Positions 1 through 9,222 of a stretch of DNA of 64,000 nucleotides are shown here, piece after piece (within the stretch, counting starts at the first letter, position 1; every line of letters begins with the position of its first letter). The notes under the pieces are model-generated. The model searched no databases, was not told the origin of the DNA, and saw only the letters and a list, made by a program, of their open reading frames with translations. The translations under genes were made by a program, and so were the position numbers. Location of the stretch: the NCBI RefSeq assembly GCF_001957125.1, contig NZ_MPHJ01000001.1, forward strand, positions 544,407 through 608,406. The letters run 5' to 3'. The stretch is from Shewanella sp. UCD-KL12. Its GTDB lineage: Bacteria > Pseudomonadota > Gammaproteobacteria > Enterobacterales > Shewanellaceae.

Positions 1-4
1 AATG

Positions 5-46
5 AAAAAAGAGCAGAGTGGCGATGATTTATCGCCATGTCTGCTC
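5..46 (-). terminator. Intrinsic terminator after the porin gene
   Basis: Two nested stems are visible: GAGCAGA (11-17) with TCTGCTC (40-46), and GGCGAT (20-25) with ATCGCC (31-36). On the minus strand the hairpin is followed by six T residues (complement of 5-10). It lies about 85 bp beyond the porin stop codon. Confidence 0.85.
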
Positions 47-130
47 AAAAGGGAGCGAGAGATAAGTTAGTGCATAAGCAGGAAGCACTTAGACCAGAGC
101 TTATCAATGCGCTTTATTGCTCATTTTCCG

Positions 131-1321
131 TTAGTATTTGGCTTGCAGAGTTAGCCATAGCTTATCGGTATCATTCGAGAAGCCATAACCTGCATCTGCG
201 CCACTAAAGCTGGCGTATTTAACACCGACACTGTAATGCTTAGCAAATGGGTAAGTTGCTGCTACTCCCCACTCTTGACCCATGTCGATATCACCAAAAT
301 CTGACTCGAAGGTGTGATACTTGGCAAGTAGCTTAAGACCCGCAAGCTTAGCGGTAACAATAAGATGGGTATCTATTAAGCCATTTTCCCAGTTACCTTT
401 ACCACCGAATAAGAACTTATCTGTCCAACCGTTAAAGGCATGAAGTGTTGCTAGCGGAGTAATAAAGCCCGCTTTGCCGTCATCTGAGCCTAATACTTCA
501 TAACCGACCTTAGCTGTGAAAGCATCGAAGCCAATCCCTGCACCTAGCTTGTAGTAGTTAGCGGTATAGCTTGCCGGGTTATCTCCACCTTCTGATTGCT
601 GTGCGTACTCAGCTTCATAACTGAGTTTTATTGCATCTAGTTTGAGCTTACCAGCAGCGCGCACACCGTAAGTGTCGGTTGAGAATGCGGCAACATCAAC
701 ATTGTCGATGAGATAGGCGTAACCTGTGATATTGGCTATTTCGCCAGCTTTGTAATTTAGGTTAAGTAGGTTTGTTTCGTTCTTATGTTCATCTTTCCCT
801 GAGCCTTCAGGGAAGATGCGATTAACATTATTGATGTATGAGTAGTACGCAGTGAAGTTTTCAAGGGCGGTATTTTTTACCGAGAAAGCATCGTATGTTT
901 GCTCATTCTGACGGAAGCCTACACCACCTACAAAGCGCTGGTTATCAAGCAAGATACGTTGGCGGCCATATTTTACGAGCGTATCGGCAGGGCCTCTATA
1001 GCCTAAAAATGCTTGGTTGATCTGTGTGTATTCGTAATCGGCAATGAGTGCTTCATTATCGGTAGAGCGAACATCATCGACTTCTGTCAATGCGAACAGC
1101 TTGTAGATATCGCCAGTTTGATAAGTAAGGCGAGTTCTTAAGGTTGTTTGGTTTTGGCTGTCTACAGTATCGACATCCACATCTTCATAGCGTAATCGGA
1201 ATTGAAGGTTAACCTTTGAATCATCAATAAAGGCTTTTTTAAGTGGATCAACAGTATCAGCTGTTACTGCAGATGAGGCCAAACTTGCGAGGATAGCGAG
1301 TGTTAGAGCACGAACTTTCAT
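131..1321 (-). CDS. Outer-membrane porin, OprD/alginate-export-like beta barrel
   Basis: The 396-residue product begins with a signal peptide (MKVRALTLAILASLASS, cleavage probably after SAVTA or nearby). The rest is made of alternating amphipathic stretches rich in aromatic residues and Gly/Asp turns, and it ends in an aromatic residue (LQAKY), as barrel proteins do. The conserved early segment VNLQFRLRYEDVDVD and the mid-protein segment KYGRQRILLDNQRFVGGVGFRQN resemble alginate-export/OprD-like porins of Shewanella. The start at 1321 was chosen over an ATG eight codons upstream because AAGGA lies 7 nt before it and the signal peptide starts cleanly there. The likely role is diffusion of small solutes across the outer membrane; the substrate cannot be read from sequence. 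A dedicated terminator follows, and a possible CRP site lies about 115 bp upstream. Confidence 0.8.
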   Translation of the reverse strand: MKVRALTLAILASLASSAVTADTVDPLKKAFIDDSKVNLQFRLRYEDVDVDTVDSQNQTTLRTRLTYQTGDIYKLFALTEVDDVRSTDNEALIADYEYTQINQAFLGYRGPADTLVKYGRQRILLDNQRFVGGVGFRQNEQTYDAFSVKNTALENFTAYYSYINNVNRIFPEGSGKDEHKNETNLLNLNYKAGEIANITGYAYLIDNVDVAAFSTDTYGVRAAGKLKLDAIKLSYEAEYAQQSEGGDNPASYTANYYKLGAGIGFDAFTAKVGYEVLGSDDGKAGFITPLATLHAFNGWTDKFLFGGKGNWENGLIDTHLIVTAKLAGLKLLAKYHTFESDFGDIDMGQEWGVAATYPFAKHYSVGVKYASFSGADAGYGFSNDTDKLWLTLQAKY

Positions 1322-1667
1322 GATGTAATCCTTTTGTTTCATCATTGCTTTTGTGCTGTTATAGATGTGAATGGCTCTGTGTTTTTTGATCTAAAACAAT
1401 GTTACGGATTGATTAATTTTTAGTGTGTTAAAATGTGATAAAGATCAATGGCTTGTACCTATAAAGGTATACCTACAAAGTGGTATTTGGTGTTGATTTT
1501 GATATTGATGTTAACAGTGGCATCGGTGTGGTGGATTTGAATTTTTGATTCGTTTGGCTATGAGATAACAGCATCGATTCACATAAAGCTAGACACTGTC
1601 GCGCAAAAGGAAAAGGGGCTCAGTGAGCCCCATAATAACCAGATAACACCTTATCTGCTATTTCCTT
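1322..1667. other. Intergenic region upstream of the porin gene
   Basis: No convincing reading frame. The stretch is AT-rich near 1400-1450 and carries the CRP-like site described separately. It must hold the porin promoter (minus strand) and the 3' end of the alkyl sulfatase transcript. Confidence 0.6.
1434..1449. promoter_or_regulatory. Possible CRP-binding site
   Basis: TGTGATAAAGATCAAT has one perfect half-site (TGTGA), a 6-bp spacer and a degenerate second half (TCAAT against TCACA). It sits about 115 bp upstream of the porin start, a plausible place for catabolite control of an outer-membrane porin. One half-site is weak, so this is only a candidate. Confidence 0.35.
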
Positions 1668-3710
1668 TTAGTGTTTGTTGTAAAAGTTAGCATCAACTTC
1701 GCTGCCTTTTGCTGGGCGAGGGACAATCTCAAAGCTAGTATCAAATTCTACAGAGGCTGCTTTTAGTTTATTTAGCACTTCAGGATCGCCACTTATTGAT
1801 GCTTTGCCTGTTTTGCTGAGCTCGGCCAAACTAGCATTACCTAAGAGTATTTGAGTGACATCCGCCTTGTTGATAGTAAGGGTCGCATCTGCTTGCTTAA
1901 CTTCGGTAACCAAGCCGTTGTTTAAGTTACCATTTGACATCTCTACGAAGTGGATCTCTTTAAGGTCTGGTATCACAACATTAAGCGTAAATGGCGTGTG
2001 CTGAGCGATACTTGAATCTACTTTAACTGCCATAAAGTCGAGTAAGTTGGTGATAGACATCTCGGCAATCACATCAGCTGACGCTGTTTTAGGCGTGCCA
2101 GGTAGTGTACCAACTCTTAGCTCCTGCGCACCGGTCAAATAGGTATTACGCCATCCCATGGTCTCAGACTGATAGCCCAATTGCTCGTAGGTATCTGCAA
2201 GCAGTGTACGTGCAGCTTTGTTTTCTGGCTCTGCTATCACGACTTTATTAAGCGCTGTGGCCACAAAGCGATACTCCCCTTGCTTATAGTCAGCTTGTGC
2301 TTTATTTAGAATCGCATTAGCGCCGCCCATATATTCGACGAACTTGGCTGCTTCCGGGTGGGTAGGAAGTGGGTTGAGATTGGCTGGGTTCATGTCGAAG
2401 TAACCCAGATACATGTTGTATACGGCACGGGCATTGTGACTGTATGAACCGTGGTAGCCGTTGGTATGCCAAGCTTGTTGAATAGAGTTTGGGAGCACTT
2501 TTACTATTTCATCGCCAATGTCTTGCATCACTACGCCTTGGTTGGCTAAACGCAACGACTGATTATGAACAAAGCCATAGTTATCTCGTTGTAGCTTCAT
2601 AAAATCATTAATCTGGTCATTGCCCCAGATAGGTGATGAGTGAGAACCAAATAGGGTGTTTACTTCACCACCCCATGCGTTAATCATTTCGTTGATATCT
2701 TTTGACCACTTCAGGGAGTCACGTACTTTTGCACCGCGTAAAGTGTAGATATTATGCATGCCGTGGTACATCATCTCGCCGGTCCAAAGCGATTTCATAC
2801 TTGGTATATAAGTTGCCATTCCTGCTGGCGCCTCAGTGCCTGCAGTATCGATAAATATCATCTCTAAACCATCGATGGAGATAGTTTCAAATTTACCGTT
2901 TTGGTTTAGCTCGTAATCTGGGATCACATAAGTTATCTCGCCTTTTGAGAGTGCTTTACCAAGACCCGCATCAACGATGCCGTGATCATGAGCCCCTAAG
3001 GTTGCCCCGTATTGATAGGCTGTACGGCGAGACATGGCATTACCTGCTAGTACATTTTCATCAATGGTCTCTTTAGTGATCCCGTTAGCGCCATAGACTT
3101 TGACCTCAGGAAACATCTCCTGAATGGCTCGTGACCCCCCAAAGTGATCAGCATGTGAATGTGAGTAGATCATGGCAACAATGGGAAGCTTATTTCCTTC
3201 AGGAACATTGTTAAAGAAGAACTCAGTAGAGGTCTTTGCCGCTTCTTTAGTGAGCAAAACATCGTAGACTATCCAGCCGTTGTCTGAACGGATAAAGGTG
3301 ATATTGGATAGATCCGTTCCACGTACTTGATAAATACCTTCTCGTACCTCATAAAGCCCGGCAGCAGTCATATTGACCTGCGCTTGACGATATAGGGAGG
3401 GGTTAACGGTCGCAGAGACGCTATCTTGATCAATAAACCCATAGTCGTCGAACATAATGGCGGCTGAGGCTTTATCAAGTGGTGCGATAAGCCCGCGCTT
3501 ATTGTTTTCGAAGGCTTGTCTGTTATCCCAATCTAAGGTTGCTGAAAAGGCTTGGTTTGTATCGAGTGTGGCTTGAGTTGCAGCCTTACCATTAACATTG
3601 AGATCACCATGAACGTGGTCATGATCATGTTGCGCTGCATTGGCACTAAATGTAAGTGTATTTAATGACAGTGCGGCGATGATAGATACAGCGAGTCGTG
3701 ATGTTTTCAT
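1668..3710 (-). CDS. Exported alkyl sulfatase, metallo-beta-lactamase fold (SdsA1/YjcS-like)
   Basis: The 680-residue protein has a Sec signal peptide (cleavage near ANA-AQ) followed by a short His-rich stretch (HDHDHVHGD). The metallo-beta-lactamase zinc motif SHSHADHFGG lies near residues 181-190. The order metallo-lactamase domain, alkylsulfatase dimerisation domain, C-terminal SCP2-like domain (roughly residues 560-660) and the total length fit the SdsA1/YjcS family. These enzymes hydrolyse primary alkyl sulfates such as SDS to the alcohol and sulfate, in the periplasm. The motif SHSSPIWGNDQ is typical of the family. GAGGTAAC precedes the ATG. A LysR-type regulator is transcribed divergently and is the obvious candidate regulator. 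The His-rich segment may bind metal; that is inference. Confidence 0.88.
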   Translation of the reverse strand: MKTSRLAVSIIAALSLNTLTFSANAAQHDHDHVHGDLNVNGKAATQATLDTNQAFSATLDWDNRQAFENNKRGLIAPLDKASAAIMFDDYGFIDQDSVSATVNPSLYRQAQVNMTAAGLYEVREGIYQVRGTDLSNITFIRSDNGWIVYDVLLTKEAAKTSTEFFFNNVPEGNKLPIVAMIYSHSHADHFGGSRAIQEMFPEVKVYGANGITKETIDENVLAGNAMSRRTAYQYGATLGAHDHGIVDAGLGKALSKGEITYVIPDYELNQNGKFETISIDGLEMIFIDTAGTEAPAGMATYIPSMKSLWTGEMMYHGMHNIYTLRGAKVRDSLKWSKDINEMINAWGGEVNTLFGSHSSPIWGNDQINDFMKLQRDNYGFVHNQSLRLANQGVVMQDIGDEIVKVLPNSIQQAWHTNGYHGSYSHNARAVYNMYLGYFDMNPANLNPLPTHPEAAKFVEYMGGANAILNKAQADYKQGEYRFVATALNKVVIAEPENKAARTLLADTYEQLGYQSETMGWRNTYLTGAQELRVGTLPGTPKTASADVIAEMSITNLLDFMAVKVDSSIAQHTPFTLNVVIPDLKEIHFVEMSNGNLNNGLVTEVKQADATLTINKADVTQILLGNASLAELSKTGKASISGDPEVLNKLKAASVEFDTSFEIVPRPAKGSEVDANFYNKH

Positions 3711-3854
3711 ATGTTACCTCTATCGAACTGGGTTATTTCAGGCTCTTGTGGTAATAGTCTTAGTTGACTTGCGATGAGCGTGAGTCGATTTTCAAACTGT
3801 TGCGCTCAGTTTACCTGTCTTGAATTGATTAATAATTATGGTTAACCTGCAAGT

Positions 3855-3877
3855 TAATATTTATAATATAAATATTA
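3855..3877. promoter_or_regulatory. 23-bp palindrome, candidate LysR operator
   Basis: TAATATTTATA and TATAAATATTA flank a single central A, giving a perfect AT-rich inverted repeat. It lies 42 bp upstream of the lysR-type gene and 144 bp upstream of the divergent alkyl sulfatase. LysR-family regulators usually bind AT-rich dyads (T-N11-A) in such divergent promoters, but an AT-rich palindrome of this kind can also arise by chance. Confidence 0.5.
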
Positions 3878-3919
3878 GGCTTGTTAGTTTGGATGCTGAA
3901 ATCAGTGTTTGGAGAGTAG

Positions 3920-4831
3920 ATGCCACAGCAAAAAAAATTCGACCTTAACCTTTTACGCGTATTTACTACCGTTTGTAGAACCGCTTCTTTTAGTCGGGCC
4001 GCAGAAGAGCTGGATCTGACTCAATCATCGGTGAGCAATGCCATTTCTCGACTTAAACGCGCTGTGGGTGAGGAGTTATTTATTCGAGTTGGTCGCGGGG
4101 TTAAGCCGACTGCGGCAGCATTGAGTTTGTATGAGCAGTTTGATACGCCACTTGCGCATATCGAGCAGACCTTGTTAGGACTCGATAGGTTTGATCCACA
4201 AACGAGTCAAAGAATATTCCATATCTATGCGAATGAAACAATGATTAGTCTGCTGCACAGCGTAGCGGAGCAGATGTTTAGTCAAACTGGGGTCAAACTC
4301 ATTTTTCAGGAAACCCCTATTGAAGAGCAAAAACTGCAACTTGACCTTCAACTTGAAGTTGTAGATTTAGCGATTGATATGATTAGGCCTAACTTAGCAT
4401 CCTTTAAAACCCAGGAAGTTATGACTGATAAGCTAGTCTGCGTGGTGAGAAAAGGACATCCTAGGATCTGTGGCTCTATTACTCGTAAGCAATATTTTTC
4501 TGAACGACACATTATTCTTAATATGCGAAGAGGGAATTTAAGTGTGATGGATCTGCTTACCGATGAGGTGTTACCTGCACGAGAGATGTATTCAGAACAA
4601 GCATCAATACTTGCCATGCTAGCCACAGCATCAAACAGTGATGCCATTACTCTCGCCTCGAACTCTTATGCTAATCAATATGCAGAGCTGTTTGGTCTGC
4701 AAGTGTTACCTCTACCACTGGAGGTTAACCCTATTAAGTACCATATGGTCTGGAGTAGTAAGTTAAGTCGAAACCCAGCTAACCTCTGGTTAAGAGATAC
4801 AATATTAAATTTGATAGAGTCAAGACTATGA
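3920..4831 (+). CDS. LysR-type transcriptional regulator
   Basis: The 303-residue protein has the N-terminal winged helix-turn-helix of the LysR family (LNLLRVFTTVCRTASFSRAA, then LTQSSVSNAISRLKRAVGEELFIRVGRGVKPT) at about residues 8-65. A periplasmic-binding-like effector domain occupies the rest. Length is normal for the family. GGAGAG precedes the ATG by about 6 nt. The gene is divergent from the alkyl sulfatase, suggesting local control of that gene, with possible autoregulation through the intervening palindrome. The inducer is unknown; alkyl sulfates or the derived alcohols would be reasonable candidates. Confidence 0.9.
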   Translation: MPQQKKFDLNLLRVFTTVCRTASFSRAAEELDLTQSSVSNAISRLKRAVGEELFIRVGRGVKPTAAALSLYEQFDTPLAHIEQTLLGLDRFDPQTSQRIFHIYANETMISLLHSVAEQMFSQTGVKLIFQETPIEEQKLQLDLQLEVVDLAIDMIRPNLASFKTQEVMTDKLVCVVRKGHPRICGSITRKQYFSERHIILNMRRGNLSVMDLLTDEVLPAREMYSEQASILAMLATASNSDAITLASNSYANQYAELFGLQVLPLPLEVNPIKYHMVWSSKLSRNPANLWLRDTILNLIESRL

Positions 4832-4842
4832 ACTTATATCTG

Positions 4843-4871
4843 AAAAAAGATGAGTGTTAACTCATCTTTTT
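4843..4871. terminator. Bidirectional intrinsic terminator between lysR-type gene and queF
   Basis: GATGAGT (4849-4855) pairs with ACTCATC (4860-4866) around a 4-nt loop. An A-run precedes it (4843-4848) and a T-run follows (4867-4871), so it can end transcription on both strands. It lies between two convergent genes. Confidence 0.88.
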
Positions 4872-4899
4872 AATGTGGTTGCTTTGATGTTTCTACTCT

Positions 4900-5757
4900 C
4901 TATTGTCTGGCTAAACGATGGCTCTCTGGCGGATTTTCAAAGTCACTGCGGTATGGATTTATATCTAAACCACCACGTCTTGTATACCTTGCATATACAG
5001 TGAGCTTTGCACATTGACAGAAACGTTTAAGGTCGACAAAAATTCGTTCGATACATTGCTCATGAAATTCATTGTGCTGGCGAAATGAGATCAGGTATCT
5101 AAGCAGTTTTTCTCTGTCGATTTTTGGGCCTTGGTAGCGAATCATTACGCTGCCCCAGTCCGGTTGAGAAGTAATTAAACAGTTTGATTTTAGCAAGTTA
5201 GAGTTGAGTGTTTCAGCAACCATCGCTTTTTCATCGGTGCTATTCTCAAGGTACTCAGGATTAAAGCTGTAATCATCGACTTCAATATCTAAATCATCGA
5301 TACAGGTTCCAGGAAGCTCGACGATACGTTGAGAGGTAAATTGCTTTGGCTCAATCACCTTTACTATGACTTCACCCTCAGCACAATCTGAAAGATCTTT
5401 GGCTAACGTGGTTTGGACGTGTTCGATGCTATCGAATCGAGTCTGGTTAAACGTATTTAGATATAATTTAAACGATTTAGATTCGATTAAATTTTTACTA
5501 TCAAAACTCAGGTAGAACTCAGCTATTGCGACAACGGGTTTACCTTTGGCGTTTAGCCAGGAAAGTTCATAGCCTGTCCAGATGTCAGTCCCATGGAATG
5601 GCAGAGCGTCAGTTAAGGCTATCGCATCACGATTGAGTTTACGCGGAACCCCTTGCAGCAAAGATGCATCATACTCAGCTTGATAGCCCGTTGCTTTACC
5701 AAGGGTTAATCCACTCAGTGCTTTTGCATTCTCATAAGGGTCATGAACTTGTGTCAT
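4900..5757 (-). CDS. queF: NADPH-dependent 7-cyano-7-deazaguanine reductase
   Basis: QueF reduces preQ0 to preQ1 in queuosine synthesis, a cytosolic step of tRNA modification. The product has the two-domain long form seen in E. coli (285 residues here). Visible are the QueF signature [19 protein letters not shown], the catalytic cysteine in [14 protein letters not shown] (about Cys193), and the C-terminal [19 protein letters not shown] segment. The start at 5757 ([14 protein letters not shown]) matches the family N-terminus; an in-frame ATG 14 codons upstream is less likely. queF and syd are divergent with about 60 bp between them and are neighbours in E. coli as well. Confidence 0.96.
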   Translation of the reverse strand: MTQVHDPYENAKALSGLTLGKATGYQAEYDASLLQGVPRKLNRDAIALTDALPFHGTDIWTGYELSWLNAKGKPVVAIAEFYLSFDSKNLIESKSFKLYLNTFNQTRFDSIEHVQTTLAKDLSDCAEGEVIVKVIEPKQFTSQRIVELPGTCIDDLDIEVDDYSFNPEYLENSTDEKAMVAETLNSNLLKSNCLITSQPDWGSVMIRYQGPKIDREKLLRYLISFRQHNEFHEQCIERIFVDLKRFCQCAKLTVYARYTRRGGLDINPYRSDFENPPESHRLARQ

Positions 5758-5817
5758 CAATAGATATTCCATGTCAAAATAGACGCACATTATACTCAAA
5801 TTTTGGATCTCTGCTAA

Positions 5818-6483
5818 GTGTCTTCTTTACCTGCACTCGATAATTTATTGAAAATATATCACCAAGCATATATGGATAAGCTAGGTGAATCACCTCGATA
5901 CTATCCCAGAGGGGAAAACTCTGACTGCATTGAGGGGGATTATGCAGATAAAGTGAACTCAGATGATAATGATGATTTGTTGGTATTTTGGAAGCCGGTT
6001 AAGCGCGCTGAAGTCGGCAGCTTTGAAAATGTCGAGTCGGCGCTAGAATTAAAGCTTCAAGTTGATATTAATGAATTTTATGGGGCACACTTCTCGGCAC
6101 CTTTGCTATTCGATAGTCAGTGGGGGGAGGGGGAGCTACTTCAGGCATGGAGTTTGACCGATTTTGAGTACCTCCAGCAAAATATTATCGGTCACTTGAT
6201 GATGAAGAAAAAGCTTAAGCAACCACCGACTTGGTTTATCGGTGTACTAGGGAACGGTGAGCAGATGCTGACCGTTGATAACAGTGATGGTAGTGTCTGG
6301 ATTGAGATCCCTGGAGAGGAGCAATCTGAAAAATTATCAGACAATTTAAATGACTTTATCAAGCAAGTCTCTCCTAGAGTCGCCCCTCCAGAACTTCATG
6401 TTGAGGAGCCTATGCCCAAGCTTGATCACCCAGGCATATGGAATCGGATTAAAGTCATGTGGAATAACTTAAAAAGATCTTAG
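5818..6483 (+). CDS. syd: SecY-interacting protein Syd
   Basis: Syd is a peripheral cytosolic protein that binds SecY and is thought to monitor proper SecYEG assembly. The 221-residue product aligns by eye with E. coli Syd (181 residues) through [36 protein letters not shown] and the C-terminal [10 protein letters not shown]. It has an extra hydrophilic C-terminal tail of about 35 residues. The start is GTG. A weak GGA lies about 10 nt upstream and no better ATG exists. Its place between queF and the CsrB-type RNA repeats the E. coli order queF-syd-csrB, although here small genes separate syd from the RNA. Confidence 0.92.
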   Translation: MSSLPALDNLLKIYHQAYMDKLGESPRYYPRGENSDCIEGDYADKVNSDDNDDLLVFWKPVKRAEVGSFENVESALELKLQVDINEFYGAHFSAPLLFDSQWGEGELLQAWSLTDFEYLQQNIIGHLMMKKKLKQPPTWFIGVLGNGEQMLTVDNSDGSVWIEIPGEEQSEKLSDNLNDFIKQVSPRVAPPELHVEEPMPKLDHPGIWNRIKVMWNNLKRS

Positions 6484-6505
6484 GCTCAAGAATCTAAGGC
6501 TGTTA

Positions 6506-7279
6506 TCACAAGTGATCCCATGAGATGTTTGACACTATTCTGCAGGTGTCACAGCGAAAATGAAACATATCGAGTAGTGGCTCATCGAGTAGCCACTCCT
6601 TATTGCCACATCGTGGGCATGGACGCATCTTCTCTGAGGCTAAGCTCTCACCGCCGACACGATAGAGGTAATAGTAGGTCGGTATTTTGGTCAGGTATTC
6701 CAGCCTGCCTCTGAGATCCCAACCACGGCGAAATAGGTCACTTTGGATTGATGTTAACTCATCTAATGCGGCGAACTCTGCTTTAGTACCCGCAGCCATC
6801 TGCAACTCATCACAGGCTTGCCACTCAGTCTGCCATCGAATAATTCGTTTATGGTCGCCGTTAAACGTAGCTGGTAGCTGATAAAGTGGGATCGGCTGAA
6901 GCGTATCGCCATTCCTAACTGGTGAGCACATATGTACATAGCTTGTGTATAGCAGTTGCCAGCTCGGCGCTTCAGAGCTGCTTACCTCTGAATTGATATC
7001 TTGGCCGATGTACTTCTCTCTAGGAGCAAGCAGCTTAGCATCGGTGAGCTCTTCTAAGGCTCGACTCACCCAAGGGCTGTTAAAGCGTTTCGCTAAGCTG
7101 CTTTTTTCAGGCATGAGCAATCTAACTTTGAACTCACCATCATTAAAGGCAACGGCAAACTCACGACCTAGTACTTGCCCGTTAGCCCGATAAGCCTCTA
7201 GAAGCCCATTGATTGCTTTTTCGGCTGCTGTAATTGTCGTGTTGTCAAAGCATTCAAACCTTAATTCAATAACGTGCAT
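6506..7279 (-). CDS. Zn-ribbon-containing, possibly nucleic-acid-binding protein (DUF2310)
   Basis: The 257-residue product ends in a four-cysteine zinc ribbon (CPRCGNKEW ... FRCDTCRIVSN, residues about 222-252). The N-terminal part (HVIELRFECFDNTTITAAEKA) and overall length fit the conserved DUF2310 family, whose function is unknown. The zinc ribbon suggests RNA, DNA or protein contact. Its ATG overlaps the stop of the upstream 107-residue gene by one base (TAATG), so the two are probably translationally coupled and work together. It is convergent with syd. Confidence 0.85.
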   Translation of the reverse strand: MHVIELRFECFDNTTITAAEKAINGLLEAYRANGQVLGREFAVAFNDGEFKVRLLMPEKSSLAKRFNSPWVSRALEELTDAKLLAPREKYIGQDINSEVSSSEAPSWQLLYTSYVHMCSPVRNGDTLQPIPLYQLPATFNGDHKRIIRWQTEWQACDELQMAAGTKAEFAALDELTSIQSDLFRRGWDLRGRLEYLTKIPTYYYLYRVGGESLASEKMRPCPRCGNKEWLLDEPLLDMFHFRCDTCRIVSNISWDHL

Positions 7280-7602
7280 TACTTTTTTCCCTCAAGGTTC
7301 AAGGCTTCAAGTTTTGCTAATCGTTTACTCATCTGCTGATAACAGGTCTTTAGTTGAGCGAGTTCCAATCTTAACTCGTCTATTTCACTCTCTTTACCAG
7401 TTTTAGCAACTGGTTGTGGCTCAAGTTCAGATAGCTGCTTTATAGCATCACTGTCCATGGATTTGAACTGCTGCAATCCCTGAATAAGGATAGGCATAGG
7501 AAGGGTATTACCAAGTTTAGTTTTTATCAGTGCTAGCGTCGGCACCTTACCTTTACTGGCTATCGATTTAGCTGCTGCTAACACTTGCTCAAGAGGGCTC
7601 AT
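7279..7602 (-). CDS. Conserved hypothetical protein with C-terminal coiled coil
   Basis: A 107-residue protein. The N-terminal half (PLEQVLAAAKSIASKGKVPT through QGLQQFKSMD) looks like a small helical DNA-binding-type domain, loosely like KfrA N-termini. The C-terminal half (IDELRLELAQLKTCYQQMSK and onward) is a clear coiled coil. I do not recognise a named family. It overlaps the DUF2310 gene by one base, implying coupled expression. A role in DNA binding is inference only. Confidence 0.75.
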   Translation of the reverse strand: MSPLEQVLAAAKSIASKGKVPTLALIKTKLGNTLPMPILIQGLQQFKSMDSDAIKQLSELEPQPVAKTGKESEIDELRLELAQLKTCYQQMSKRLAKLEALNLEGKK

Positions 7603-7752
7603 AATTTGGTTAATCTTCTCATCTGTTTGTGATTCTAACCAACACTAGGCGCAAGTTAATCAGTTAAATTATATGCTTTACAATGTGTTAGTGTTTTGGC
7701 CTGTTATTTGCTTTATTCGCCATTAACTATAATAAAGAAATAGGATGTCATA

Positions 7753-8124
7753 GTGAAAACAAATTTAATTGGTTTAGTATTTATTGGCGCTGCTAGTTTA
7801 AGCTTATCTGGTTGTGTACTCAATATCGGTGATGGAGAGTCAGGTTGGAGTGGGCAAGAGGGCTGGGAGGAAACTCAAAACGTAAATAAGGCAAACCTTT
7901 CAAAACTCAGTCTAGGAATGACTCGTGAACAGGTTAGCATTTTAATGGGAACTGCAGATTTCAATGAAGCTTACATTGAGAAAGATAAGGAAGTGCATGT
8001 ACTGTTTTATCGCACCCAGCGAACCAATGGTGATGGAAAGACCACCAAAGATGAGTGCACACCAGTTGTACTTAGTAATAATACCCTCGTAGGCTGGGGG
8101 GAGATGGCCTACAAAAATATATAA
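7753..8124 (+). CDS. Lipoprotein of the DUF3192 family (BamE/SmpA-like fold)
   Basis: The 123-residue product has a lipoprotein signal peptide with lipobox LSGC (Cys21). The mature part contains LSLGMTREQVSILMGTADF, the helix-turn typical of BamE/OmlA-like and DUF3192 proteins, then VHVLFYRTQR and a short beta-rich end. Start is GTG with AGGA 7 nt upstream. Likely anchored in the outer or inner membrane on the periplasmic face; function unknown. Confidence 0.82.
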   Translation: MKTNLIGLVFIGAASLSLSGCVLNIGDGESGWSGQEGWEETQNVNKANLSKLSLGMTREQVSILMGTADFNEAYIEKDKEVHVLFYRTQRTNGDGKTTKDECTPVVLSNNTLVGWGEMAYKNI

Positions 8125-8142
8125 GCAATACCGATAATTTTA

Positions 8143-8370
8143 TTATCTCAATAGGGCGTCCAAATGGTCGATAAGTTCAGACCATTGGGCATCCTCCTCT
8201 AAAGCTTCTTTTAAAAAACTTTTTTGAGCGTCATTCCAAAAATCAGCCTGAAATAGGTGTACGTTTTTCGGAATGCTATGGTTGCCGATAAAGCTTTCAA
8301 TCCCTTTTTCACTGCTATCTAGACCTAGCTGCTCGAATAGGTGACTGAGATCTTGTGGTGTCGTATCCAT
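8143..8370 (-). CDS. DUF2789 family protein
   Basis: A 75-residue acidic, helical cytosolic protein (HLFEQLGLDSSEKGIESFI ... FWNDAQKSFLKEALEEDAQW) matching the small DUF2789 family common in gammaproteobacteria. Function unknown. It is convergent with the DUF3192 lipoprotein, 18 bp apart. Confidence 0.8.
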   Translation of the reverse strand: MDTTPQDLSHLFEQLGLDSSEKGIESFIGNHSIPKNVHLFQADFWNDAQKSFLKEALEEDAQWSELIDHLDALLR

Positions 8371-8542
8371 ATTCTTACCCTCTGATCATTATCTGAAAAC
8401 ATTCACTAGAATTAATATTAGCAGCATGAAAACTTATCGCCTAAGTGCAAGTGGCAAAAGGTGCATATTGTTTAATATTTACACTGCGGATCTTGCTTGT
8501 TACATTAGATGTTAATTGATCTAGATCAAAGGATGATAATAT

Positions 8543-9187
8543 ATGATGTCTGTGGATAATCCAATATCAGAAACTTATCGAGCTGTATATCTTACGGCTG
8601 AAGATCTCCGAGTTGCTGCCTCTATTCTTTATAACGCCTATCATGATGACCCATTTTTTATTGAAACACTTCATTCTGGTGATCTGGCACTTTATGAACA
8701 GAAATTACGTGGAGCAATAAGAGAGGAGCTTAACGAGCTATGGCAACAGGAGCAGACTTTAATAGGCTTATTTGAAGGTGAGCGAATGTTAGGGGTTGTA
8801 TGTATTGTGACTCAGCAACTTCCTTTAGGTGAATCCCGTTACTGGCACTGGCGATTAAAAATGCTAATAAGTACTGGCTGGCAATCTACGCAGGCTTTAA
8901 TAAACAAGGAGACCTGCTTACTTGAGCATTTACCGAGTTCTCGTTGTGGCATTTTGCAATTTATTGCTGTTTCACCGTCAGAGCAAAAGAAAGGCTTAGG
9001 AAGCCAGTTAGTTCAAGCTGTGACTAGTTGGTGTGATGAACAACCTGAAATGGACGGTGTCGCGGTATTTGCTAGTGAGCAAGCCCATGCACAAATTTTT
9101 AGTCTGCATGAGTTTGCGGTGCTTGAAAAATTGTTTATCGGTAAGGTCGAGGGTGAATTGCTTTATTACCATGGCGATAATGATTAG
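8543..9187 (+). CDS. GNAT-family N-acetyltransferase
   Basis: A 214-residue protein. The acetyl-CoA-binding motif A is visible as LQFIAVSPSEQKKGLGSQLV (about residues 138-157, with the Q-x-x-G-x-G/S pattern), followed by a helix and the motif B strand. The N-terminal portion resembles other single-domain GNATs. Substrate unknown. AAAGGATG lies upstream of the ATG pair. The next gene starts 35 bp downstream, so the two may share a transcript. Confidence 0.85.
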   Translation: MMSVDNPISETYRAVYLTAEDLRVAASILYNAYHDDPFFIETLHSGDLALYEQKLRGAIREELNELWQQEQTLIGLFEGERMLGVVCIVTQQLPLGESRYWHWRLKMLISTGWQSTQALINKETCLLEHLPSSRCGILQFIAVSPSEQKKGLGSQLVQAVTSWCDEQPEMDGVAVFASEQAHAQIFSLHEFAVLEKLFIGKVEGELLYYHGDND

Positions 9188-9222
9188 CCATACGCATCAG
9201 TTACTAAGGGATAGAATAAGAT

